This document shows, piece by piece, positions 46,329 to 54,144 of a stretch of DNA of 64,000 nucleotides. This DNA is from Sphingomonadales bacterium. Lineage in GTDB: Bacteria; Pseudomonadota; Alphaproteobacteria; Sphingomonadales; Sphingomonadaceae. The stretch is from the NCBI GenBank assembly GCA_027491235.1, contig JAIXWO010000013.1, positions 62,001-126,000 on the forward strand, written 5' to 3'. Positions within the stretch are counted from its first letter, which is position 1, and each line of letters begins with the position of its first letter. A program made the position numbers and the translations under genes. The notes under the pieces were generated by a model. The model was given only the letters and a program-made list of their open reading frames with translations. It was not told where the DNA came from and made no database searches.

Positions 46329-49108
46329 GCGGCCCCACGCGCGACCCCAAGGGCGCGACCATCAGCTTCTGCTTTGACGGGAAGACCTACAAAGCACGCG
46401 CCGGCGATACGCTGGCCGCAGCCCTGCTTGCCAACGGCGTCGGCCTTGTTGGGCGTAGCTTCAAATATCACCGCCCCCGCGGCATCATGACGGCAGGGAT
46501 CGAAGAGCCGAACGCCCTTGTCACAGTGGGTGACGGCGGACGGGCGGAACCCAATACGCGGGCAACTGATGTGTTCGTGTATGACGGTCTCATCGCCCGC
46601 AGCCAGAACCGCTGGCCCAATCTGAGCTTTGACGTGGGGGCCGTCTTCAGCCTTGCAGCGCCAATGCTTGGCGCCGGTTTTTACTACAAAACCTTCTTTG
46701 GTTCGGCCAAGCGGTGGATGTTCTACGAATATTTCATCCGCAAGGCGGCAGGGCTTGGCAATGCGCCGACCAAGGCAGACCCGGACAGGTTCAGCCAGCG
46801 CGCGGCATTTTGCGATGTGCTCATCGTCGGCGCTGGCCCCGCAGGATTGCAGGCCGCACTCGAACAGGCAGAGGCTGGCAAGCGCGTTATCCTTGTCGAA
46901 CAGGACAGCATCCTCGGCGCCTCGCTGATCCGCGACCCGCAGGAACTCGACACCGCTTGGGCTGAAGGCGCCGCCGCCCGCATTCGCGCCGCCGGTGGTC
47001 GCATCCTCACCCGCACAACGGCATCCGGCTATTGGGAGCATGATCTCGTTACGCTGACGCAGCGCTTGGCTGAACCCGGCGAAGTGCCTTCGAGCGGCGT
47101 GGCTCAGCGGCTCTGGCATGTTCGGGCCGGTCAGGTCATCCTGGCAACGGGCAGCATAGAACGCCCCATCGCCTTTGCGCATAATGACCGCCCCGGCGTC
47201 ATGCTGTCGCAGGCCGCACGCACCTATGTGCGCCGCTTTGGCGTCTTGCCCGGCAAGCGTGTCGTGATCGCCACCAACAATGACGACGCCTACAAAACCG
47301 CTCAGGCCCTGCAAGACGCCGGTGCCGAGATTGTCGCCATCCTCGATGCGCGGCCCCAGTTCTCGGTTGCCGCTGCGGGCGCTGAGTCCGCCGGCCTTCC
47401 GGTCTGGACGAACGCCATTCCTTCCAGCGTCTCAGGCGCACGCCATTGCCTGACCGGCGTGACTGCAATTGTCGACGGGCAAACAAAGAGCTGGAAGGCT
47501 GATCTGATTGCTGTGTCCGGCGGTTTCACACCTGTCGTCCATCTGCACATGCAGGCGGGCGGCACGCTGGATTGGAACGACGCCGCACAGGCCTTCGTGC
47601 CTGCAGCCTCGCGGCAGAACGTCACCACGATCGGTGGCGCTGCCAATCCGGATCCCGTCTTCCCGGTCACGCCGGTGTCCAACCCGAAGAAGAGCTTCAT
47701 CGACTTCCAGAACGATGTGTCGCTCGCCGATGTCGATCTGGCATGGGCCGAAGGGTACCGATCGGTCGAGCATCTGAAGCGCTACACCACGCTGGGCATG
47801 GCGACCGATCAAGGCAAGCTCAGCAACATGGCCGCCTTGGGTCGCCTTGCGGAAAAGCAGGGCGTTTCAATTCCCGAAGCGGGGCTGACGACCTTCCGCC
47901 CACCGTATACGCCGGTCAGCATGGGGCTTATCGCAGGGGCTGGTGCCAAGAATGCGGGCGCGCATGTCCGCCGCCTGGCGCTGTACGATGTCCACGCCGC
48001 GAAGAACCCGATCTGGCAGCCGCTTGGCTATTGGTTCCGCCCGCGCGCCTATCCCCAAGGTCAGGAGACGTTGGCACAGGCCGCCCTTCGTGAGGCACAG
48101 GAAGTCCGCACCGGCGTCGGGATGACCGACGTGTCGACCCTCGCCAAGTTTGAGGTGAGCGGCCCCGATGCCGCCACCTTCCTTGAGCTCATCTGCGCAA
48201 CTACGGTTGGCAAGCTGGCCGTTGGGCGTGGCCGCTACACCTTCATGCTGCGCGAAGACGGGATTGCGTTTGACGACGGCACGGTCTGGCGTCTGGACGA
48301 GAACCGCTATCTGTTGACCAGTTCAACCGGCGGCGCAGACCGGATGGCCACGCACATCTCCTATGTTCGCCAATATCTTTGTCCGCAGTTGAAGGTTTCG
48401 GCCGTCAATGTGCAGGAACATTACGCCGGAATCGCCGTTGCAGGCCCCAAGGCAAAGCCGGTGATGGACGCACTGATCAAGGCGGACGCACCGCGCCACA
48501 TGTCTACGGTTCCGGCCGAAATCGCTGGCGTACCAGTGATCGTCCTTGCCGCGAGCTATAGCGGCGAACGCGCCTTTGAAGTCTATGTTGAGGCAAGTCA
48601 CGCGGCGTCCGTCTGGGCGGCCTGTGAAGCAGAAGTGACCGCACAGGATGGCTGCCTCTATGGACTTGAAGCGATGGAATTTCTGCGCATTGAAAAGGGC
48701 CATCTGGTCGTCGGCGGGGAAGTAGACGGTCGTATGACCCCCATGGACCTCGCGCTCGACAAGATGCTCAACAAGGCGGGTGGTTACATCGGTGCGACCG
48801 GCCTATCCCGCCCTGCTTTGGCTGAACCCGGCCGCCGTCAATTGGTCGGGCTGGAGGCCATCTCTGGCGATATTCCCGAAGGCGCGATGCTGATCACGCA
48901 CAAGGGTGCGTCGCCGGAAGGGCATGTCAGTGCCGCTGCATTCCGCATTTTGGAAGGCGGATCCGTCGCCCTTGGCCAGTTAAAGGACGGCTTTAGCCGG
49001 CACGGAGAAGAGCTGATCGCATCCTCCCCCACCCGCGGCCAAGAGGCCCGTGTCCGCGTGGTCCATCCGCACTTTTATGACACCGCAGGAGAGCGTTACC
49101 GTGACTGA
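46325..49108 (+). CDS. soxA: Sarcosine oxidase subunit alpha (first set)
   Basis: This 927-residue subunit has an N-terminal Fer2-like region (FCFDGKTYKARAGDTLAAALLANGVGLVGRSFKYHRPRG), an NAD/FAD-binding domain (DVLIVGAGPAGLQAALEQAEAG, residues about 165-190), FRPPYTPVSMG, and a C-terminal GcvT-like half that uses tetrahydrofolate to collect the released one-carbon unit. It overlaps soxD and soxG. Length fits the family. Confidence 0.95.
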   Translation: MSGPTRDPKGATISFCFDGKTYKARAGDTLAAALLANGVGLVGRSFKYHRPRGIMTAGIEEPNALVTVGDGGRAEPNTRATDVFVYDGLIARSQNRWPNLSFDVGAVFSLAAPMLGAGFYYKTFFGSAKRWMFYEYFIRKAAGLGNAPTKADPDRFSQRAAFCDVLIVGAGPAGLQAALEQAEAGKRVILVEQDSILGASLIRDPQELDTAWAEGAAARIRAAGGRILTRTTASGYWEHDLVTLTQRLAEPGEVPSSGVAQRLWHVRAGQVILATGSIERPIAFAHNDRPGVMLSQAARTYVRRFGVLPGKRVVIATNNDDAYKTAQALQDAGAEIVAILDARPQFSVAAAGAESAGLPVWTNAIPSSVSGARHCLTGVTAIVDGQTKSWKADLIAVSGGFTPVVHLHMQAGGTLDWNDAAQAFVPAASRQNVTTIGGAANPDPVFPVTPVSNPKKSFIDFQNDVSLADVDLAWAEGYRSVEHLKRYTTLGMATDQGKLSNMAALGRLAEKQGVSIPEAGLTTFRPPYTPVSMGLIAGAGAKNAGAHVRRLALYDVHAAKNPIWQPLGYWFRPRAYPQGQETLAQAALREAQEVRTGVGMTDVSTLAKFEVSGPDAATFLELICATTVGKLAVGRGRYTFMLREDGIAFDDGTVWRLDENRYLLTSSTGGADRMATHISYVRQYLCPQLKVSAVNVQEHYAGIAVAGPKAKPVMDALIKADAPRHMSTVPAEIAGVPVIVLAASYSGERAFEVYVEASHAASVWAACEAEVTAQDGCLYGLEAMEFLRIEKGHLVVGGEVDGRMTPMDLALDKMLNKAGGYIGATGLSRPALAEPGRRQLVGLEAISGDIPEGAMLITHKGASPEGHVSAAAFRILEGGSVALGQLKDGFSRHGEELIASSPTRGQEARVRVVHPHFYDTAGERYRD

Positions 49109-49604
49109 TGTAACCATGACGCTCCTGCCCGCAGCGCCACTCCACGTCTTTGAGATTTGGAGTAACCCGGCGGCTGTCGCCAAACGCTTCAAGGCGGCAA
49201 CCGGCTTTGAGCTCCCTGCGACCGGCACATCCGGCGGCAGCGAAGCACTCCGCTTGATCCGCTTCGAGCCGACCGTTTGGCTCGTCGAAGGCGATATCAG
49301 CGCTCTGGGTGACGTTCTGGCCGACGACGGCGCACTGACCGCCATCGGTGGCGGGACGGTCCGTATTCGCCTCTCAGGGGCCGGCTGGCGCACGTTGCTT
49401 ATGGAAGGCGGGGTCTTCAACGCGGAAGACCCGGCATTCAGCGCGGGCTGCAGCGCGGCCACCATCATCGATCACGTCAATGTACGCCTGCATGTCGTCA
49501 GTGAAGATGTGTGCGACGCCTATGTCCCACTCAGCTTTAGCGCCGACCTCCTCCATTTCTGGAAAGAGGCGGCACTCAGCCTGTTTGAAGGCGTCGCTTC
49601 CTGA
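49101..49604 (+). CDS. soxG: Sarcosine oxidase subunit gamma (first set)
   Basis: This 167-residue protein has the SoxG layout: VWSNPAAVAKRFKAATGFELP-like N-terminus, RFEPTVWLVEGD, a GGTVRIRLSGAGWRTLL strand and CAYVPLSFSADLLHFW-type C-terminus. The start is likely a GTG at 49101, overlapping the soxA stop by 8 bp and preceded by GGAGAG; an ATG at 49116 is the alternative. It ends the operon and converges with a hydrolase gene 17 bp away. Confidence 0.85.
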   Translation: MTDVTMTLLPAAPLHVFEIWSNPAAVAKRFKAATGFELPATGTSGGSEALRLIRFEPTVWLVEGDISALGDVLADDGALTAIGGGTVRIRLSGAGWRTLLMEGGVFNAEDPAFSAGCSAATIIDHVNVRLHVVSEDVCDAYVPLSFSADLLHFWKEAALSLFEGVAS

Positions 49605-49621
49605 CGCTGCCGAAGGGTGGT

Positions 49622-50950
49622 TTACTCCGCCTTTTGCGGGATGGCGGCAGGTAGATGTTGAAAGATCAAGCCTCGAGCACGGCCCTGCTGGAATCCCTTC
49701 CAGAGCGTCACATCCGGACCACCGGGGCTATAGGCGCCCCAAGACGTACCCGCCGGTGCTTTCCAAGTGCCGACATCGGAGTCTTCATTCGGAACGTCGA
49801 GATAAGCCTGCGCTTCCCGCACGCCGCGCATATGCACATCAAGAAATGCGGTGATGAAGTGCAGGCTGATCGCGTTGATGCGGTCTTTCCGCCAGATCGC
49901 GTCTTCAAACCAATCAATGTCCCACAATGTCGCGCGCATGCCCTCAGGCGCGGGATTGAGCCCAATGGCATGGCCCGCCTGTTTCAACGTCAGCAAATAC
50001 CGGTCGCTGCTCACCGTTTGCGCAAAGAAGGATTTCGCGGCCTTTTCATAGCCCACCGTAGGGTCCTGATCGCCTGCAATGAGGAGCATTGGCGCCTTAA
50101 TTTCCGCTAGTCCCTCATTCCCCCAGATACTTTTTTCACCGCCGCCTGCAGGCGCCAGCGCGACAATAGCTTTCACCCCGGGCACCTTGGCGGAGGATGC
50201 ATCAGCACCTCCCCGCGCAATCTTCTTCAGCCAGCCATCGGGCACGACATTCATATAGGGATGTGTGGGGTCAAGGCTCGCGCCGCCCGCGGTCAGCACG
50301 CCGAAACCACCCTGTGAATAGCCGATCAACGCCACATTCTCCGGGTCAATCTGCGCGCCTAAAGTTGCCCGCAATTGCGCAGCGACAAAGCTGATGTCGA
50401 CCGGACGGTTATAGGTCGGCGCTGAACTGATGACGGGGGCCACAACATAGCGGTTTGGATCAAAATGGTGGATCGCAGCGACAACATAACCCTTTGACGC
50501 CAGATTTTCGGTCAACCAGGTCATCAAGAGCGGGTCATTACCATAGCCGTGCGACAGGATCACCAACGGGTGCCCGCGCCCAACAGGCTTTGCATTGGCG
50601 GCTGCCAATCCGGGTTGGGTAAAGGCAGTCGGCCCGTGGGGCGGCTCCCCCCATAGGGCGCCCCGATAAGTCATGCGCGCCTGCCCTTTGCGGACCTCAG
50701 CTGGATACCAGATATCCACCTTCAAAGACCGGTCATGCAATGCGACGGTGCCCGATTTTGGATCAGGATGTTCCAAGTCCGGCTGGGCCTTATGGACAAA
50801 GGTCACGGAGCGGAACCCGACGCCGTCTTTCCCCAAGCGCGCCAGCTCCGGCGCATCGACGCCGATATTGGCCGGGCCCTGAAGGACCTGCCCCGCCAAA
50901 GCCGGCGACGCCAGCCCCAGCATCAGGCCCAAAAGGATGTTACGCTTCAT
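49622..50950 (-). CDS. Exported alpha/beta hydrolase (PAF-acetylhydrolase/dienelactone-hydrolase-like)
   Basis: This 442-residue protein has a signal peptide (MKRNILLGLMLGLASPALAG), HPLVILSHGYG as an oxyanion/fold motif, the nucleophile elbow GYSQGG, an Asp in LLIAGDQDPT and a late His in KQAGHAIG, so an intact Ser-His-Asp triad is likely. It would act in the periplasm on an ester. It overlaps the 3' end of the upstream LysR gene by 11 bp, so the two share a transcript. A choline- or betaine-ester substrate would fit the context but is inference. Confidence 0.88.
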   Translation of the reverse strand: MKRNILLGLMLGLASPALAGQVLQGPANIGVDAPELARLGKDGVGFRSVTFVHKAQPDLEHPDPKSGTVALHDRSLKVDIWYPAEVRKGQARMTYRGALWGEPPHGPTAFTQPGLAAANAKPVGRGHPLVILSHGYGNDPLLMTWLTENLASKGYVVAAIHHFDPNRYVVAPVISSAPTYNRPVDISFVAAQLRATLGAQIDPENVALIGYSQGGFGVLTAGGASLDPTHPYMNVVPDGWLKKIARGGADASSAKVPGVKAIVALAPAGGGEKSIWGNEGLAEIKAPMLLIAGDQDPTVGYEKAAKSFFAQTVSSDRYLLTLKQAGHAIGLNPAPEGMRATLWDIDWFEDAIWRKDRINAISLHFITAFLDVHMRGVREAQAYLDVPNEDSDVGTWKAPAGTSWGAYSPGGPDVTLWKGFQQGRARGLIFQHLPAAIPQKAE

Positions 50951-51923
50951 CGTTGTTCACCGATGCATTTGGCCATCTCAATTGTTCCTCAATCCATGGA
51001 TATTCTGTTGTCACGCTCGCAAATGTCTTTTCGCGCAATACCCGCTGACACACCGACGCCGTCAGCTTCGGGATATCGCCCAACTCCCCTGCGCGTGCAA
51101 CGACTTGCACCTGCCTTGCAAACCGCCCGCGCGTCATCGGCTCCGGCCGCAAATGGGGAAGCAATTCGGGGACAGCTGCAAGGCATATCGGCGTCGTAAT
51201 CGTCCAGCCAAGCCCTGCGGCCACCAGCCCCAATTGCTGATGCGAAGATTCCACCTCAATCTGGTGCGGGACTTTCAGCTTCATGCGCACAATCTGGCGC
51301 TCAATCTGCTGGCCGGTGCCTGTCAGCCGCGAAAAGCGGATGAGCGGCAACGCGACCTTCTCATCCGTGATGTCGATCGATCCTTGATATCGGGCAGGGA
51401 AAACAAGGATGAAGCTCTCTTCGATGACAGGATGAAGCTCAAGTGCACCGCGGTGTTCCAGATTGAAGCTGCCGGTGATGAGCAGATCAATGTCGCGCGC
51501 GAGAAACTCAGCCTGATGCTCCATCGAGATGCCGGACCGGATGTTCCAACGGTCCGCGCGGCCACTCAGCTCGCTCAGGATCGGCGTCGTCAGCTCATTG
51601 GCCAGGCTGAACGACATCGCCACCGTAATGCTGGAAATAGGGAGGTTCGCGCCTTCCCTCACCTCATCATAGGTCGCTCTCGCTTGGGCGATGAGCGACT
51701 GGCCCCGCGCGAACAAAGACTTGCCACTTGCCGTCAGCCCCATGGGCCGCATCGTGCGGTCGAACAACGCGGCGCCAATACCCGATTCAAGCTTGGCAAT
51801 GGTTTGGGAGACAGCCGACTGGGTGACTTGCAGATGGGTCGCGCATTGGGACATGCCGCCCAGCTCCACGGTCATCACGAACACTTCCAGCGCGTGAAGG
51901 TCAAACTCTTGAGGCAGTTTCAT
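50940..51923 (-). CDS. LysR-family regulator (region 3)
   Basis: This 327-residue LysR protein has an N-terminal HTH (FVMTVELGGMSQCATHLQVTQSAVSQTIAKLESGIGAALFDR) and a C-terminal effector domain. It lies downstream of the BCCT gene with its own promoter, which contains an ATTA-N7-TAAT box at 51958. The same box occurs upstream of the long demethylation operon (62698), so this protein is the likely regulator of region 3, with a quaternary amine or an intermediate as effector. Confidence 0.91.
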   Translation of the reverse strand: MKLPQEFDLHALEVFVMTVELGGMSQCATHLQVTQSAVSQTIAKLESGIGAALFDRTMRPMGLTASGKSLFARGQSLIAQARATYDEVREGANLPISSITVAMSFSLANELTTPILSELSGRADRWNIRSGISMEHQAEFLARDIDLLITGSFNLEHRGALELHPVIEESFILVFPARYQGSIDITDEKVALPLIRFSRLTGTGQQIERQIVRMKLKVPHQIEVESSHQQLGLVAAGLGWTITTPICLAAVPELLPHLRPEPMTRGRFARQVQVVARAGELGDIPKLTASVCQRVLREKTFASVTTEYPWIEEQLRWPNASVNNDEA

Positions 51924-51957
51924 CCGTGCGTGCCCTGACCGGTTTCCAAAGCGAACT

Positions 51958-51972
51958 ATTATTCGCGCTAAT
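51958..51972. promoter_or_regulatory. LysR box upstream of the region 3 LysR gene (ATTA-N7-TAAT)
   Basis: ATTA (51958-51961), TTCGCGC, TAAT (51969-51972) is a T-N11-A type inverted repeat 35 bp upstream of the LysR ATG; it extends to CTATTA/TAATAG. An overlapping hairpin GCGCTA-ATAG-TAGCGC lies at 51965-51980. The 133-bp gap up to the BCCT stop holds no gene. Confidence 0.55.
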
Positions 51973-52056
51973 AGTAGCGCAGGTCAGGTGCAGGGCAGTT
52001 ATGCTTTTTCGTCATCCCGCCTTGCAAAATCTCAGGCGTTGCAAAGATGCATCGGT

Positions 52057-53622
52057 TCAGCCCTGCCGGTGCAAAGCCAGCAACCCCTTGAGCGTCCCAA
52101 ACGCCAGAAACAGCAGCACCGCAGCAAGCGGCAAACCGGCCGCAATCGCCCCGGCCTGAAGCGAGCTCAAACCGCCGCTCAACAGCAGCACAACACCGAT
52201 GCCGCCAACCGCCAAAAGCCAAATCACCTTTTGGAGCAGCGGCGTATCCGTGCGGCCACCCGCTGTCATCGTGTCGATCACGAGCGTGCCGGAATCCCAA
52301 CCTGTCACAAAGAAGATCATGATCAGGCAGACCGACACGAAAGAGGTGATCTGCGCCCAAGGCAGGGTCCCGAGCAGGACGAACAATTGTTGGTCGAGCG
52401 ACGCTTTGGCGAGCCCGCCTGCATCCCCAGCAACGATATGCGCGATGCTGGCATCCCCGAAGATGGTCAGCCAGAGGATACCCAAGAGCGTCGGGGCGAG
52501 CAGTGCGCCGGCCATAAATTCCCGCACGGTGCGACCGAGCGAGATACGGGCCATGAACATGCCCACAAAGGGGGACCAGCTGATCCACCAGGCCCAATAA
52601 TAGACCGTCCAGTCATGGTAGAAGCCCGCGTCACCGCGTGCGACGGGGTTGGACAGAGCAGGCAAATATTTCAGATAGGCCACGATGTTAGCGCCGATGT
52701 CTCCCAGCAGCGTCAGCGTGGCACCCGTTGCGAGAATGAACACCAACAAGGCAAAGGCGACCCACATGTTGAGTTCGCTCAAAATCCGGATGCCACGGTC
52801 AATGCCACCGCGCACCGACAGGAAGGTGACAAATCCCATCACCGCGATCAGCCCGACGATGGAGAGGGCGGAACTTGGGATGCCATAAAGATAGGTAATG
52901 CCCGCCATCGCCTGTTGCGCGCCAAGGCCAAGCGATGTTGCAAGGCCAAAGATGGTCGCGAGCACCGCCAGAACCTCAATCCCATCCCCTGCTCGGCCCC
53001 AGACCGATTTCCCCAACAAGGGATAAAAGGCGGACCGCATCGACAGCGGCAAATTGAAATCATAGGCGAAGACTGCAAGTGCAAGGCCAACCATGGCGTA
53101 AATGGCCCAAGGGTGGAGCGACCAATCAAAGATCGTCGCGGCCATGGCGAGGCTGCGCGCCTCAGCCGCATCTCCCGCCGCTCCGCCAAGAGGGGCCCCA
53201 GCCCCGCCCGCCATGGACGACATGAAATGGGTCACCGGCTCCCCCACGCCGTAAAAGACAAGGCCAATGCCCATGCCCGCGCCAAACAGCATCGAAAACC
53301 ATGAGAGGCGGGAATAATCGGGCGTCGCGCCCTTCCCGCCCAGCCGGATCTTCCCCAGCGGAGAGATCGCAACGGCAATGCAGAACAAGAGCACAATGTT
53401 GCCGACCGACATGAAGAACCAGTCGAAATGAGTGACAGCGCCGACCCGCATGCTGGAAAACAAGTCAGCGGAGGCCTGCGGTGCGATCAGGCTGAATAGG
53501 ATAACTGAAAGCGACAGGACGGCTGTGGGAAAGAACACCGCCGGATTGACGATCATGCCCCACCAGTTGCGGTTGGAGGCGCCATATTCTCCACGATCAA
53601 TATCGCGCGTCCAATCGGTCAA
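52057..53622 (-). CDS. BCCT-family transporter (BetP-like)
   Basis: This 521-residue membrane protein has about 12 transmembrane segments, the glycine-rich GAGMGIGLVFYGVGEP (GMGIG as in the sodium-coupled glycine-betaine carrier BetP) and the signature YWAWWISWSPFVGMFMARISLGRTVREF with the aromatic residues that bind trimethylammonium groups. It probably imports glycine betaine or a related quaternary amine. It is the last gene of the operon, 15 bp after soxG. No long C-terminal osmosensing domain is seen, which suits catabolic rather than osmotic uptake. Confidence 0.94.
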   Translation of the reverse strand: MTDWTRDIDRGEYGASNRNWWGMIVNPAVFFPTAVLSLSVILFSLIAPQASADLFSSMRVGAVTHFDWFFMSVGNIVLLFCIAVAISPLGKIRLGGKGATPDYSRLSWFSMLFGAGMGIGLVFYGVGEPVTHFMSSMAGGAGAPLGGAAGDAAEARSLAMAATIFDWSLHPWAIYAMVGLALAVFAYDFNLPLSMRSAFYPLLGKSVWGRAGDGIEVLAVLATIFGLATSLGLGAQQAMAGITYLYGIPSSALSIVGLIAVMGFVTFLSVRGGIDRGIRILSELNMWVAFALLVFILATGATLTLLGDIGANIVAYLKYLPALSNPVARGDAGFYHDWTVYYWAWWISWSPFVGMFMARISLGRTVREFMAGALLAPTLLGILWLTIFGDASIAHIVAGDAGGLAKASLDQQLFVLLGTLPWAQITSFVSVCLIMIFFVTGWDSGTLVIDTMTAGGRTDTPLLQKVIWLLAVGGIGVVLLLSGGLSSLQAGAIAAGLPLAAVLLFLAFGTLKGLLALHRQG

Positions 53623-53637
53623 ATGAATTCCCCCGCC

Positions 53638-54144
53638 CTATTCGGCTGCAACTGTCACAAACGCCGTCCACAACCATGGCGCAAAGCTTCGCCAAACCTC
53701 AACATGAAACCGCTCCGCCGCTTCACGCACAACGATGATCTCAACCGTTTCAAAGATCGTCCGCGTGGCGCGGCCAACCTCAAAATGATCAAAATCAAGC
53801 GCACATCCTGCGGCCAGAACCGACGCCGCGCGTGGACCTTCAAGGAGGATGGCAACGTTCCGGTCGCTTACCTCGGTCACGGCAAGCGACAGCCCGGCAC
53901 CATCGGCGATCTTCGTGCCGTCCGGGGCAAGCATCAGCCATTCATCGGGGCCAAGGCACATCACCCCACTTTGCATCGTGCCAATTTTCTGCGGCACGGA
54001 AACACCGAGCAGCTTTTCCAAATCAGCCGCCTTTCGCGCGCGCAGCGAAAAGCGGGCCATCGGCGGGGCGGAAGTAACCGTTACACCGTTGCCCGCAAAC
54101 GGAACTGTTGGTGTCGGTTCAATTCGGGCGAGAAGCTCAGACAT
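53638..54144 (-). CDS. soxG: Sarcosine oxidase subunit gamma (second set)
   Basis: This 168-residue protein has SAPPMARFSLRARKAADLEKLLG, a CLGPDEWLMLAPDG strand, VTEVSDRNVAILLEGPRAASVLAAGCALD and ERFHVEVWRSFAPWLW, as in SoxG. I use the ATG at 54144, which overlaps the soxA stop; the longer frame start at 54258 lies inside soxA. It is more typical of the family than the first-set SoxG. Confidence 0.91.
   Translation of the reverse strand: MSELLARIEPTPTVPFAGNGVTVTSAPPMARFSLRARKAADLEKLLGVSVPQKIGTMQSGVMCLGPDEWLMLAPDGTKIADGAGLSLAVTEVSDRNVAILLEGPRAASVLAAGCALDFDHFEVGRATRTIFETVEIIVVREAAERFHVEVWRSFAPWLWTAFVTVAAE

Noticed and set aside
50937-51938. Open frame of 333 codons on the plus strand, opposite the LysR gene
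   Set aside because: Coincides with the LysR gene end to end, has no protein-like motifs and lacks an RBS.
51988-53304. Open frame of 438 codons on the plus strand, opposite the BCCT transporter
   Set aside because: It is antisense to a clear BCCT protein and its translation is rich in Gln, Arg and His, as expected for a shadow of hydrophobic coding sequence.
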